Part shown: positions 34,616 to 42,721 of the stretch, piece by piece
Numbering within the stretch: position 1 is the first letter of the stretch
Layout of the letters: each line of letters begins with the position of its first letter
Source of the DNA: CAWULT01 sp963923455
GTDB taxonomy: Bacteria > Acidobacteriota > Vicinamibacteria > Vicinamibacterales > UBA2999
DNA length: 64,000 nt
Assembly: GCA_963923455.1 (NCBI GenBank)
Contig: CAWULT010000002.1
Coordinates: 1 to 64,000 of the forward strand
Reading direction: 5' to 3'
The notes under the pieces: model-generated
Told to the model about the DNA's origin: nothing
The model's input: the letters and a program-made list of their open reading frames with translations, nothing else
The model's database searches: none
Position numbers and translations under genes: made by a program

Positions 34616-35671
34616 TCACTTGCCGAAGAGCGGCTTGTAGTCGCGGTTGTTCTCGCAGAAGAACTCGTCGACGCGGTTGAACTCCGGCAGCAGCGGGAAC
34701 GTCCGCGTGATGAGCCACGGCCCGGCGAAGACGTTGGGGTCTTCGATCACGGCCTCGTACTCGAGCGTGTCGCGGGTGGGCCGCCGGAAGCGCTCGACGA
34801 CGTGCAGCGCTTCGCTGTGGCGGTAGCCGTTGATCTCCGTCCTGTCGTTGAACCCGACGGAGTCGACGACCAGCGTGTCGCCTTCCCAGCGGCCGACGGA
34901 GTGCCCCATCCACGACGGATCCGGGTCCGGAGGGTGGGCCGACCCGTCGGTCGGAATGACCCGGAAGAGGTGCAGGTACTCGTGCAGAATCACGACGTAC
35001 TTCGGCGACTGGATGACCTGCACGTAGTAGGGCACGAAGAAGGTCTGCGGCACGCCGGGCGGCTCGCAGGTGGAGTAGAGCCCGGTGTCTTCGGGACCCC
35101 GCTGGACGCGGTACTTCTCGGCACCCGGCTTGAGCGTCGGCGTCCGCGGCAGGCTTCCGGGCGCGGGTGGCGGTGCGCCGCGCCCTGGTCCGGCGCCGTA
35201 GCCCCAGACGCCGGTCAGATCGGGCTTGCCGTCGAGTGCTCTGGGCGCCGGCGCGGGACCGGACGCGGCGGCCGCGGCCGCCGGTGCGGCGGCGGTGGTT
35301 CCGGCGACGGTGACGGTCACGGCGCGAGACTGCGTGCCGTTGACGCCCGTGACGGTGAGCGTGTACGTCGTCGTGCGCGCCGGGCTCAGTGTCATCTGCC
35401 CGCGGGGCGCCGCGCGGCCGACGTCGGGCGAGATACTGACGCTGCGCGGGTTCTCGGTGGCCCAGGAGAGCGTGACCGACTGGCCGGGCCGGATCGAGGC
35501 CGGTTCCACCTTGAAGTCCATGATGCGGGCGGGCAGCGTGCCAGCTTCCTGGTACGGCGACCGCGGAGCGCCCTGCGGCGGGCCCTGGGCGGCGGCCGTG
35601 GCCGCCGCGAGCGGCAGGGCGAGGGCAACCCAGGCGAGCCGGCGGAACACTCGGTTCGGCGTGTGCGTCAT
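34616..35671 (-). CDS. Secreted hypothetical protein with Ig-like domain, partner of DUF6152
   Basis: 351 residues. A signal peptide (LAWVALALPLAAATAAAQG) is followed by a bacterial Ig-like domain (residues ~40-120: IMDFKVEPASIRPGQSVTLSW ... TTTYTLTVTGVNGTQSRAVTV). After an Ala-rich linker comes a domain seen widely in Acidobacteria: LDGKPDLTGVWGYG, CEPPGVPQTFFVPYYVQVIQ, YVVILHEYLHLFRVI, DPSWMGHSVGRWEGDTLVVDSVGFND and the final DYKPLF. The latter half has no named function that I know. HEYLH resembles a zinc-protease HExxH but is one residue off. ATG 35671 is preferred over 35707 because the signal peptide then starts correctly. It lies 13 nt after the DUF6152 gene. Confidence 0.8.
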   Translation of the reverse strand: MTHTPNRVFRRLAWVALALPLAAATAAAQGPPQGAPRSPYQEAGTLPARIMDFKVEPASIRPGQSVTLSWATENPRSVSISPDVGRAAPRGQMTLSPARTTTYTLTVTGVNGTQSRAVTVTVAGTTAAAPAAAAAASGPAPAPRALDGKPDLTGVWGYGAGPGRGAPPPAPGSLPRTPTLKPGAEKYRVQRGPEDTGLYSTCEPPGVPQTFFVPYYVQVIQSPKYVVILHEYLHLFRVIPTDGSAHPPDPDPSWMGHSVGRWEGDTLVVDSVGFNDRTEINGYRHSEALHVVERFRRPTRDTLEYEAVIEDPNVFAGPWLITRTFPLLPEFNRVDEFFCENNRDYKPLFGK

Positions 35672-35684
35672 CGTGGCCTCCCGG

Positions 35685-36065
35685 TCAGGATCGGATCTTC
35701 CGGCCATCGGGCAGTTCGACCACGGCGCAGATCATCGAGGGAGCGCCGCTCTTGGCCGCGCCGCCGGTGCAGGTGATGACGTCGCCAGGCTTGACCGTCG
35801 TCCGGACCCAGCCGTAGGACCGCAGGTGATTCAGGCTCATCAGCTCGATCTCCCACTCGACTGGAGGCCCGCCACCCTCGGACACCTCGATGAAGATGAA
35901 CGCGTGGGGGTTGGTCCACTCGAAGCGCTTGACCGTGCCCTTGACGGTCTTCGGGTTGGCCATGTCGTACATCGCCGTCGAGTGATGGGCCTCGACCGCT
36001 TGCCACAGGCCGGCGATGCCCACCAGCCCTGTCAGGAATCCTCGTCGTCCAATCGAGCCGCGCAT
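35685..36065 (-). CDS. DUF6152 family protein, twin-arginine-like signal
   Basis: 126 residues. The N-terminus RRGFLTGLVGIAGLW looks like a Tat or membrane-anchor signal. The mature part begins EAHHSTAMYDMANPKTVKGTVKRFEWTNPHAFIFIEV, the DUF6152 hallmark with paired His after the signal and NPH in the core. The C-terminal half forms a small beta barrel (KPGDVITCTGGAAKSG). Family members commonly sit beside the large secreted protein found here downstream, and the two are presumably co-transcribed. Function is unknown. An OB-like fold that binds a ligand or partner outside the cytoplasm is likely (inference). Confidence 0.85.
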   Translation of the reverse strand: MRGSIGRRGFLTGLVGIAGLWQAVEAHHSTAMYDMANPKTVKGTVKRFEWTNPHAFIFIEVSEGGGPPVEWEIELMSLNHLRSYGWVRTTVKPGDVITCTGGAAKSGAPSMICAVVELPDGRKIRS

Positions 36066-36122
36066 GGTGCCTCCTCAGGTTCGGGAAGTGTATGCCCGAA
36101 CACGTCGGGAGAGAATGGGCGG

Positions 36123-36599
36123 GTGACCACCGCGCCCGCCCGAGCCGCCGCCGTCGCCAGCCTGGCCTGGCTCCTGGTGGTCGTCGTCGCGCCGCTCGCG
36201 CCGGCGTGGATCGCCGCGCCCGCGTACGCGGCCGCGTCGCACGTCTGCCACCAGCGGCCCGAGCGTTCGTTTCACCTGGCGGCCGCGCAACTGCCCGTGT
36301 GTGCGCGCTGCGCCGGTGCGTACGCCGGCGCCGCGCTCGTGGCCGCCGCGTGGCTGACCGGCTGGTGGCGCCCCGCCCGGCGGCTGCGTCAGCGTGCGAT
36401 CCGATCCTGGGCGGCCGCCGGCGTCGCGCCGACGGTGCTGAGCATCGCGGCGGAGTGGGGGGGACTCCCCGGAATCGACAATCCCGTGCGCGCCGTGGCC
36501 GGCTTCGTGCTCGGCCTGGCGGCTGCGCGCATGCTGATGCCTGAGCTACACTGGTGGTCGCGCGATGCCGGTGCGCCGGCCGCCTCGATCCGTTCATGA
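36123..36599 (+). CDS. DUF2085 membrane protein
   Basis: 158 residues with three to four membrane segments. The conserved DUF2085 pattern is present: ASHVCHQRPERSFHLAAAQLPVCARCAGAYAG, holding a Cys-His-Gln and a CxxC pair that could bind metal. Later comes EWGGLPGIDNPVRAVAGFVLGLAAA. The start is GTG 36123. The 3' end overlaps the next gene as ATGA. It heads a run of four tightly packed small membrane-protein genes. Function is unknown. Confidence 0.8.
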   Translation: MTTAPARAAAVASLAWLLVVVVAPLAPAWIAAPAYAAASHVCHQRPERSFHLAAAQLPVCARCAGAYAGAALVAAAWLTGWWRPARRLRQRAIRSWAAAGVAPTVLSIAAEWGGLPGIDNPVRAVAGFVLGLAAARMLMPELHWWSRDAGAPAASIRS

Positions 36600-36955
36600 A
36601 CCCGTATCTCATCGGCCTCGTCGCCTGGCTCGTGCCGGGCGCCGGGCACCTCTGGCTCGGCCGCCGTCAGAAGGGCCTGATCTTTCTGGTGGCGATCCCG
36701 GTGATGTTCGGTCTGGGCCTCTGGCTCGAGGGGCGGCTGTTTCCGTTCGAGCTGGCACAACCGCTCGTGGCGCTGGCCGCGCTCGCCGACGTCGGGCCCG
36801 GCGTGCCCTACCTGCTGGCCCGGGCCGCGGGGGCCGGCGCCGGCCGCGTCGTGGCGATCACCTACGAGTACGGGAACGCCTATCTGATCGTCGCCGGCCT
36901 CCTGAACATGCTGGTCGTCCTCGACGCGTTCGACATCGCGAAAGGACGCAAGTGA
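36596..36955 (+). CDS. DUF6677-like small membrane protein
   Basis: 119 residues. The N-terminus MNPYLIGLVAWLVPGAGHLWLGRRQKGLIF is the TM2-like pattern shared by DUF6677 proteins. Two further helices lie near residues 45-65 and 95-115, with NAYLIVAGLLNMLVVLDAFDIA ending the domain. It overlaps the DUF2085 gene by 4 nt and precedes a 57-residue membrane protein by 7 nt. Function unknown. Confidence 0.8.
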   Translation: MNPYLIGLVAWLVPGAGHLWLGRRQKGLIFLVAIPVMFGLGLWLEGRLFPFELAQPLVALAALADVGPGVPYLLARAAGAGAGRVVAITYEYGNAYLIVAGLLNMLVVLDAFDIAKGRK

Positions 36956-36962
36956 GCCGGCC

Positions 36963-37136
36963 ATGACCAGCCATCTCGGCCTGATGGCCGTCTTCGCGCT
37001 CCTCGTCTCCGTGGTGTTCGCCGTCCTGATGCGAGACGAGCCCGTCGAGCAGCTGATGCTGGCGGCCCGGATGTTCGGCGCCTTCATCGGCGGCGCCGTC
37101 CTCGTCGGCTGGCTGCTCTATCCGCTGCCGCTGTGA
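36963..37136 (+). CDS. 57-residue membrane protein
   Basis: A short gene beginning ATG 36963, reading MTSHLGLMAVFALLVSVVFA and continuing with LMRDEPVEQLMLAARMFGAF and a second hydrophobic helix ending WLLYPLPL. Two transmembrane helices with a short acidic loop are predicted. The stop overlaps the GTG of the VanZ-like gene (GTGA), and the start is 7 nt after the DUF6677-like stop. Such exact packing strongly supports real coding. Function unknown. Confidence 0.75.
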   Translation: MTSHLGLMAVFALLVSVVFAVLMRDEPVEQLMLAARMFGAFIGGAVLVGWLLYPLPL

Positions 37137-37513
37137 CGCTCGCGCGTCGACTCTGGCTGTGGGGCCCGGCGGTGGCCTACATGGCCTCGATCTTCTGGGA
37201 GTCGTCGCAGTCGCAGATCGCCATCCCTGGTGGGGCGTCCGACAAGGTCGCGCACACCCTTGGCTACGTCACGCTTGCGGTGCTGCTGCTGCGCGCGGTG
37301 GCCGGCGGCCTGCCCGCGCGGGTGACGGCCCGGCTGGCGGTGGTCACCGTGCTCGCCACGGTCGCGTACGGCGCGTCGGACGAGGTGCACCAGCTGTTCG
37401 TGCCGGGGCGCACCGCCGAGGCCGGAGACCTCCTGGCCGATGCCACCGGTGCCGTCCTCGGTACGGCGCTGTGCTGGGCGTGGGGTAAGATCTGGCGTCG
37501 GTCCGATGTTTGA
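37133..37513 (+). CDS. VanZ-like family membrane protein
   Basis: 126 residues, four membrane helices. The VanZ-like hallmarks are IFWESSQSQIAIPGGASDKVAHTLGYVTLAVLLLRA, with the conserved DKVAH, and YGASDEVHQLFVPGRTAEAGDLLADATGAVLG. Family members are of uncertain biochemical role; the founding VanZ confers teicoplanin resistance. It starts with GTG overlapping the previous stop. The enoyl-CoA hydratase start overlaps its end by 8 nt, so expression is coupled. Confidence 0.85.
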   Translation: MTLARRLWLWGPAVAYMASIFWESSQSQIAIPGGASDKVAHTLGYVTLAVLLLRAVAGGLPARVTARLAVVTVLATVAYGASDEVHQLFVPGRTAEAGDLLADATGAVLGTALCWAWGKIWRRSDV

Positions 37514-38309
37514 GAATCTGCTGCTCACGCGCGAAGGCGCCGTCGCCGTCCTCACGGTGAACCGGCCCACGGTTCTCAACGCCCTCAACAGTTCCACGCT
37601 CGACGACCTGCGGCGGGCCGCGCTGCACCTGCGCGACGACGCGGCGGTCCGCGCGGTCGTCGTGACCGGTGCCGGCAATCGTGCGTTCGTGGCCGGCGCC
37701 GACCTGCAGGAGTTGCAGGCGGCTGCCGGTGCGGCCTATGCCCGCCGGGGCCAGGCGGCGTTCGATGCGCTGGCGAGACTGGGGAAGCCGTCGATCGCGG
37801 CCATCAACGGATTCGCCCTCGGCGGCGGGCTCGAGTTGGCGATGGCCTGCACGATCCGCATGGCGGCCGCGACGGCTGTCCTCGGCTTTCCCGAGGTCAC
37901 GCTCGGCCTCATGCCCGGCTTCGGTGGGACCCAGCGGCTGCCGCGCCTGGTGGGCGAAGGCCGGGCGCTGGACCTCCTCCTCACGGGCCGGCGCCTCGAT
38001 GCCGAAGAGGCCTGCCGGATCGGCCTCGTGACGCGCGTGACACCCCCGGACGACCTGCAGCGGGACGCACTGGCGCTGGCCGAGACGCTGGCGACGGGGG
38101 CCGAGGACGCGGTGGCCGGCGTGATGATGGCGGTGGCGTGCGGCGGCGAGTCCGCGCTGCCTGCCGGACTGCGCCTGGAGGCGGATCTGTTCGCCGCGGT
38201 GGCGGCGACCGGCGATGCGCGGGAGGGGATCCGCGCCTTCATCGAGAAGCGGGCGCCGGTGTTCGGCGTCGCTCGAACGGCTGGCAGGCGCCAGGGACGG
38301 GATGGATAG
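37506..38309 (+). CDS. Enoyl-CoA hydratase/isomerase family protein
   Basis: Crotonase-fold enzyme, 267 residues. VAVLTVNRPTVLNALNSSTLDDL, the oxyanion hole in FVAGADLQEL and INGFALGGGLELAMACTIRMA are visible. Both catalytic glutamates appear, in GGGLELA and in GFPEVTLGLMPGFGGTQRLPR, which favours true hydratase activity on 2-enoyl-CoA. It would act after an acyl-CoA dehydrogenase such as the one at 28 kb. ribH overlaps its last 8 nt, an unusual functional mix that suggests a housekeeping operon rather than a pathway unit. Confidence 0.92.
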   Translation: MFENLLLTREGAVAVLTVNRPTVLNALNSSTLDDLRRAALHLRDDAAVRAVVVTGAGNRAFVAGADLQELQAAAGAAYARRGQAAFDALARLGKPSIAAINGFALGGGLELAMACTIRMAAATAVLGFPEVTLGLMPGFGGTQRLPRLVGEGRALDLLLTGRRLDAEEACRIGLVTRVTPPDDLQRDALALAETLATGAEDAVAGVMMAVACGGESALPAGLRLEADLFAAVAATGDAREGIRAFIEKRAPVFGVARTAGRRQGRDG

Positions 38310-38793
38310 GGTGCTGGAACTGCAGGGCGGGCGCACGGCGACCGGTCATCGCTTCGCCATCGTCGTTTCGCGCTTCAACGCACCGATCACGGACGGGCTG
38401 CTGGGGGGCGCGCTCTCCGCGCTGGCCGAGGCCGAGGTCGCCCAGGAGGACGTCGCGGTGGTCCGCGTGCCTGGCGCATTCGAGATCCCGCTCACGGCGC
38501 GGGCGCTGGCCGAGACGGGCCAGTTCGACGCCGTGATCTGCCTCGGGTGCCTGATCAAGGGCGACACCATGCACTTCGAGTACATCGCGGAGGCCGCGAC
38601 CCACGGCATCGCGCGAGCCTCGGCCGAGACCGGCGTCCCGATGGCGTTCGGCGTGCTCACGACCCTGACGGAGGCCCAGGCGATCGTCCGTTCGGAGCCG
38701 GGCCCGGAGAACAAGGGACGCGAGGCGGCGCTCGCCGCAGTCGAGATGACGACCCTGTTGCGCGGTATCGTCGACGCCGGGGCCGGGCAGTGA
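38302..38793 (+). CDS. ribH: 6,7-dimethyl-8-ribityllumazine synthase
   Basis: Penultimate step of riboflavin synthesis, condensing a ribitylaminouracil with dihydroxybutanone phosphate. 163 residues. FAIVVSRFNAPITDGLLGGAL, VVRVPGAFEIPLTARALAE, CLGCLIKGDTMHFEYIAEAATHGIARA (with the catalytic-region His) and MAFGVLTTLTEAQA are characteristic. The NKGREAALAAVEM phosphate-binding tail is present. The gene precedes nusB with a 4-nt GTGA overlap, the common ribH-nusB order. Other rib genes are absent from the window. Confidence 0.95.
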   Translation: MDRVLELQGGRTATGHRFAIVVSRFNAPITDGLLGGALSALAEAEVAQEDVAVVRVPGAFEIPLTARALAETGQFDAVICLGCLIKGDTMHFEYIAEAATHGIARASAETGVPMAFGVLTTLTEAQAIVRSEPGPENKGREAALAAVEMTTLLRGIVDAGAGQ

Positions 38794-39254
38794 CGGGAGA
38801 GGCCGAACGCGCTCCCGACTCGTCCAGGCGGGACACGCGGCACAGGGCCCGCGCTGCGGCCCTGCAGATGCTCTACCAGTGGGAGGTCGGCCGCGTCTCG
38901 GTGGCCGAGGTGCGGCAGACTTTCTGGCAGCACGGCGACGACCTGGTGCCGGCGCTGCCGGATGCGGCCCGGGCCTTCGCGAACAGCCTGGCGGCCGGCG
39001 TCGCGGCGGACGTGGAGTCGCTCGATCCGCTGATCTCCGAAGCGGCCGCACGATGGCGGATCGAGCGCATGAACGTGATGGACCGCCTCATCCTGCGACT
39101 CGCGGTCTACGAGTTCCTGCACGAGCCCGAGACGCCGGGATCGGTGATCATCAACGAGGCATTGGAGCTGGCGCGGGCGTTCAGCGCCGACGAGGCGGTG
39201 GCGTTCATCAACGGCGTCCTCGATGCCATCCGCCGCAAGCTGGAGCGGTCATGA
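38790..39254 (+). CDS. nusB: Transcription antitermination factor NusB
   Basis: 154 residues, all-helical RNA-binding protein that joins NusE/S10 on boxA for rRNA antitermination. Signatures are RHRARAAALQMLYQWEVG, RWRIERMNVMDRLILRLAVYEFL, PGSVIINEALELARAF and EAVAFINGVLDAI. The start is GTG 38790 overlapping the ribH stop. lysS overlaps its end by 4 nt. Confidence 0.94.
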   Translation: MTGEAERAPDSSRRDTRHRARAAALQMLYQWEVGRVSVAEVRQTFWQHGDDLVPALPDAARAFANSLAAGVAADVESLDPLISEAAARWRIERMNVMDRLILRLAVYEFLHEPETPGSVIINEALELARAFSADEAVAFINGVLDAIRRKLERS

Positions 39255-40750
39255 GCACGGAAGAGTCCGATCAGGTCGTCCAACGGCGAGCGAACCTCGA
39301 CGCGCTGCGTGCGCTCGGCATCGACGTGTATCCGCGGCGATACGAGACGTCCGAGACGATCGAGGCCGCGGTGGCGGCGCACGAGGGCAAGACCGGTGAA
39401 ACGCTCGAGGCGGAGCAGCCTCGGGTTCGCGTGGCCGGCCGCATCCTGGCGCGCCGGACGTTCGGCAAGGCGAACTTCCTGGTGCTGTCGGACGGCAAGC
39501 GCCGGCTCCAGGTGTACCTGCGGCAGGACTCGCTCCCGGAACTCGACTTCAAGGTCTTCGCGCGGCTCGACTTCGGGGACTGGGTCGGCGTCGAGGGGCG
39601 GATGTTCCGGACCAAGACGAACGAGCTGACCATCTGGGCGGCGTCGCTGACCTTTCTCGTGAAGTGCCTCCTGCCGCTGCCGGAGAAGTGGCACGGGCTG
39701 ACCGACGTCGAGACCCGGTACCGGCAGCGGTACCTCGACCTCATCGTGAACCCCGACTCGCGCCGGGTCTTCGAGGTGCGCAGTCGCGCGGTGAGCGCCA
39801 TCCGCGAGTTCCTGACGGCGCGCGGCTTCCTCGAGGTCGAGACGCCGATGATGCAGGCGATTGCCGGCGGCGCCCTGGCCCGGCCGTTCGCCACGCATCA
39901 CAACGCGCTCGACCTGCCGCTCTACATGCGGATCGCCCCCGAGCTGTACCTCAAGCGGCTGACCGTCGGCGGCATCGAGCGCGTGTTCGAGATCAACCGC
40001 AACTTCCGGAACGAGGGGATCTCGACGCAGCACAACCCCGAGTTCACCATGCTCGAGTTCTACTGGTCCTACGCCGACTACCGCGACCTGATGGCGCTGA
40101 CCGAGGAGATGCTGCGCGAGGTGGCCCGCAAGGCAGCGGGCACCGAGTCGCTCACCTTCGGCGAGCACCGGATCGAGCTCGGTGCCCCGTTTCGCCGCCT
40201 GTCGCTGCGCGAGGCGGCGCGGGAGGCGGCCTCGAGGCGGCTCGGGCGCGACGTCGGGGCGGAGGAGCTACGGCTGCCGGAGGCGGCACGGACGCTGGCG
40301 GCGGGCCTCGGCGTGGAGGTGGCACCGGGAAGCGGCCCCGGACGGATCGCGGCCGACCTCTTCGAGGCGCTGTGCGAGGACGACCTGATTCAGCCGACGT
40401 ACGTGTACGACTTCCCGACGGAGGTCTCGCCGCTGTCGAAGCAGAAGCCGGACGATCCCGACACGGTCGAGCGCTTCGAGCTCTACATCGGCGGATTCGA
40501 GGTGGCCAACGCGTTCAGCGAACTGAACGACCCCGTGGAGCAGCGGCGCCGGTTCGAGGAGCAGCTGGCCAGCCGTGAGGGCGGTGACGACGAGGCCCAC
40601 CAGATGGACGAGGACTACGTGCGCGCGCTCGAATTCGGCTTGCCGCCGACCGGCGGCGAGGGCATCGGCATCGACCGGCTCGTGATGCTGCTGACGGGCA
40701 GCCCGTCGATTCGCGACGTCATCCTGTTCCCGTTGATGCGCCCGCGGTAG
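39251..40750 (+). CDS. lysS: Lysine--tRNA ligase, class II
   Basis: 499 residues. N-terminal OB-fold anticodon-binding domain (residues ~55-150, RVRVAGRILARRTFGKANFLVL). The class II catalytic motifs are motif 1 FLEVETPMMQAIAGGALARPF, motif 2 FEINRNFRNEGISTQHNPEFTMLEF and motif 3 GGEGIGIDRLVMLLTGSPSIRDV. All are intact, indicating an active lysyl-tRNA synthetase. GenX/PoxA-type paralogs lack the OB domain, so those are excluded. The ATG overlaps the nusB stop. The LolC-type permease follows after 18 nt. Confidence 0.96.
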   Translation: MSTEESDQVVQRRANLDALRALGIDVYPRRYETSETIEAAVAAHEGKTGETLEAEQPRVRVAGRILARRTFGKANFLVLSDGKRRLQVYLRQDSLPELDFKVFARLDFGDWVGVEGRMFRTKTNELTIWAASLTFLVKCLLPLPEKWHGLTDVETRYRQRYLDLIVNPDSRRVFEVRSRAVSAIREFLTARGFLEVETPMMQAIAGGALARPFATHHNALDLPLYMRIAPELYLKRLTVGGIERVFEINRNFRNEGISTQHNPEFTMLEFYWSYADYRDLMALTEEMLREVARKAAGTESLTFGEHRIELGAPFRRLSLREAAREAASRRLGRDVGAEELRLPEAARTLAAGLGVEVAPGSGPGRIAADLFEALCEDDLIQPTYVYDFPTEVSPLSKQKPDDPDTVERFELYIGGFEVANAFSELNDPVEQRRRFEEQLASREGGDDEAHQMDEDYVRALEFGLPPTGGEGIGIDRLVMLLTGSPSIRDVILFPLMRPR

Positions 40751-40768
40751 GCACACGGATCGAGGCGG

Positions 40769-41989
40769 ATGCCCTTCGAGCTGTTCATCGCCGTCCGCTA
40801 CCTGCTGGCCCGCCGCAAGCAGGCGTTCATCTCGCTGATCTCGCTGATCTCGATGATCGGCGTCGCGGTGGGCGTGATGGCGCTCATCATCGCCCTGGCG
40901 TTGATGACGGGGCTCCAGGGCGAGCTGCGCGACCGTATCCTCGGGTCGACCGCCCACGTCTACGTCTGGAAGAGCGGGGGCATCGAGGACTATCAAGCAG
41001 AGGTGCGCACCCTTGCCGCCATCCCGGGCGTCGTCGGGGCGGGGCCCGCCATCCTGGGCAAGGCGCTCGTCTCGACCGCCCGCGCCGACGCCTTCATCAC
41101 CGTCAAGGGGATCGACCCGGTCCTCGAGGCGCAGGTGACCGACATCGCCCGCTCGATGCGATCGGGCCGCCTCGACGCGCTCGCGCGCGAGACGGACGGC
41201 CGCCCGGGCATCCTGCTCGGGAAAGACCTCGCGGCGCAGCTCGGTGTGTCCGTCGGCGACACCGTGACCCTGATGACGCCCCAGGGCACGCTCTCGCCGA
41301 TGGGGGTCATCCCGCGCGCCCGCACGGCGGTGGTGGTCGGCACGTACGCGCTCGGCCTGTTCGAGTTCGACTCGGCCTACGGGATGGTCGGGCTCGACTT
41401 CGCCCGGCGCCTGGTGTCGAAGGACCTGCCGGACCTGATTCAGCTGCGCGTCGCCGACGTCTACGGCGCCCCGGCGCTGGCGGACCGCATCTCGGCGCAG
41501 CTCGGCCCGACGTACGTCACGCAGGACTGGGCCGACATGAACCAGTCGCTCTTCTCGGCGCTCTGGCTCGAGAAGATGGCGATCTCGATCACGATCGGCC
41601 TGATCGTGATCGTCGGCGCGCTGAACATCATCTCCTCGCTCATCCTGCTGGTGATGGAGAAGAGCCGCGACATCGCCATCCTGAAGACGATGGGCACGTC
41701 GTCGCGCCGCATCATGACGATCTTCATGCTGCAGGGGCTGATCATCGGCGCCGTCGGCACGACGATCGGCAGCATCGGAGGCCTGGGTCTCTGCTGGATC
41801 CTGGACCGCTACCGCGTGATCCAGATTCCGATGGACGTGTACCAGGTGTCCTACGTGCCGTTCGTCGTGCTGCCCCGCGACTTCGCCGTGGTCGTGGGGG
41901 CGTCGATGCTGATCTGCTTCGTCTCGACGCTCTATCCGTCCCGGCAGGCATCGCGCCTCGACCCCGTGCAGGCGCTGCGGTTCGAGTAG
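40769..41989 (+). CDS. lolC: Lipoprotein-releasing ABC permease, LolC/LolE type
   Basis: 406 residues, four membrane helices with a large periplasmic domain between helices 1 and 2. The N-terminus FELFIAVRYLLARRKQAFISLISLISMIGVAVGVMALII is the LolC/E signature. The C-terminal FtsX-like part reads IVGALNIISSLILLVMEKSRDIAILKTMG and ends LYPSRQASRLDPVQALRFE. A single permease gene is present, so the complex may be a LolF-like homodimer rather than LolCE (inference). It forms a pair with lolD 10 nt downstream and moves outer-membrane lipoproteins from the inner membrane, complementing lnt at 15 kb. Confidence 0.92.
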   Translation: MPFELFIAVRYLLARRKQAFISLISLISMIGVAVGVMALIIALALMTGLQGELRDRILGSTAHVYVWKSGGIEDYQAEVRTLAAIPGVVGAGPAILGKALVSTARADAFITVKGIDPVLEAQVTDIARSMRSGRLDALARETDGRPGILLGKDLAAQLGVSVGDTVTLMTPQGTLSPMGVIPRARTAVVVGTYALGLFEFDSAYGMVGLDFARRLVSKDLPDLIQLRVADVYGAPALADRISAQLGPTYVTQDWADMNQSLFSALWLEKMAISITIGLIVIVGALNIISSLILLVMEKSRDIAILKTMGTSSRRIMTIFMLQGLIIGAVGTTIGSIGGLGLCWILDRYRVIQIPMDVYQVSYVPFVVLPRDFAVVVGASMLICFVSTLYPSRQASRLDPVQALRFE

Positions 41990-41999
41990 GAAACGCATC

Positions 42000-42674
<675 letters not shown>

Positions 42675-42721
42675 CGCCACGCTCCCGCGCGCGAGGGGCA
42701 GCACGCCGGCCGGACCGTGTA

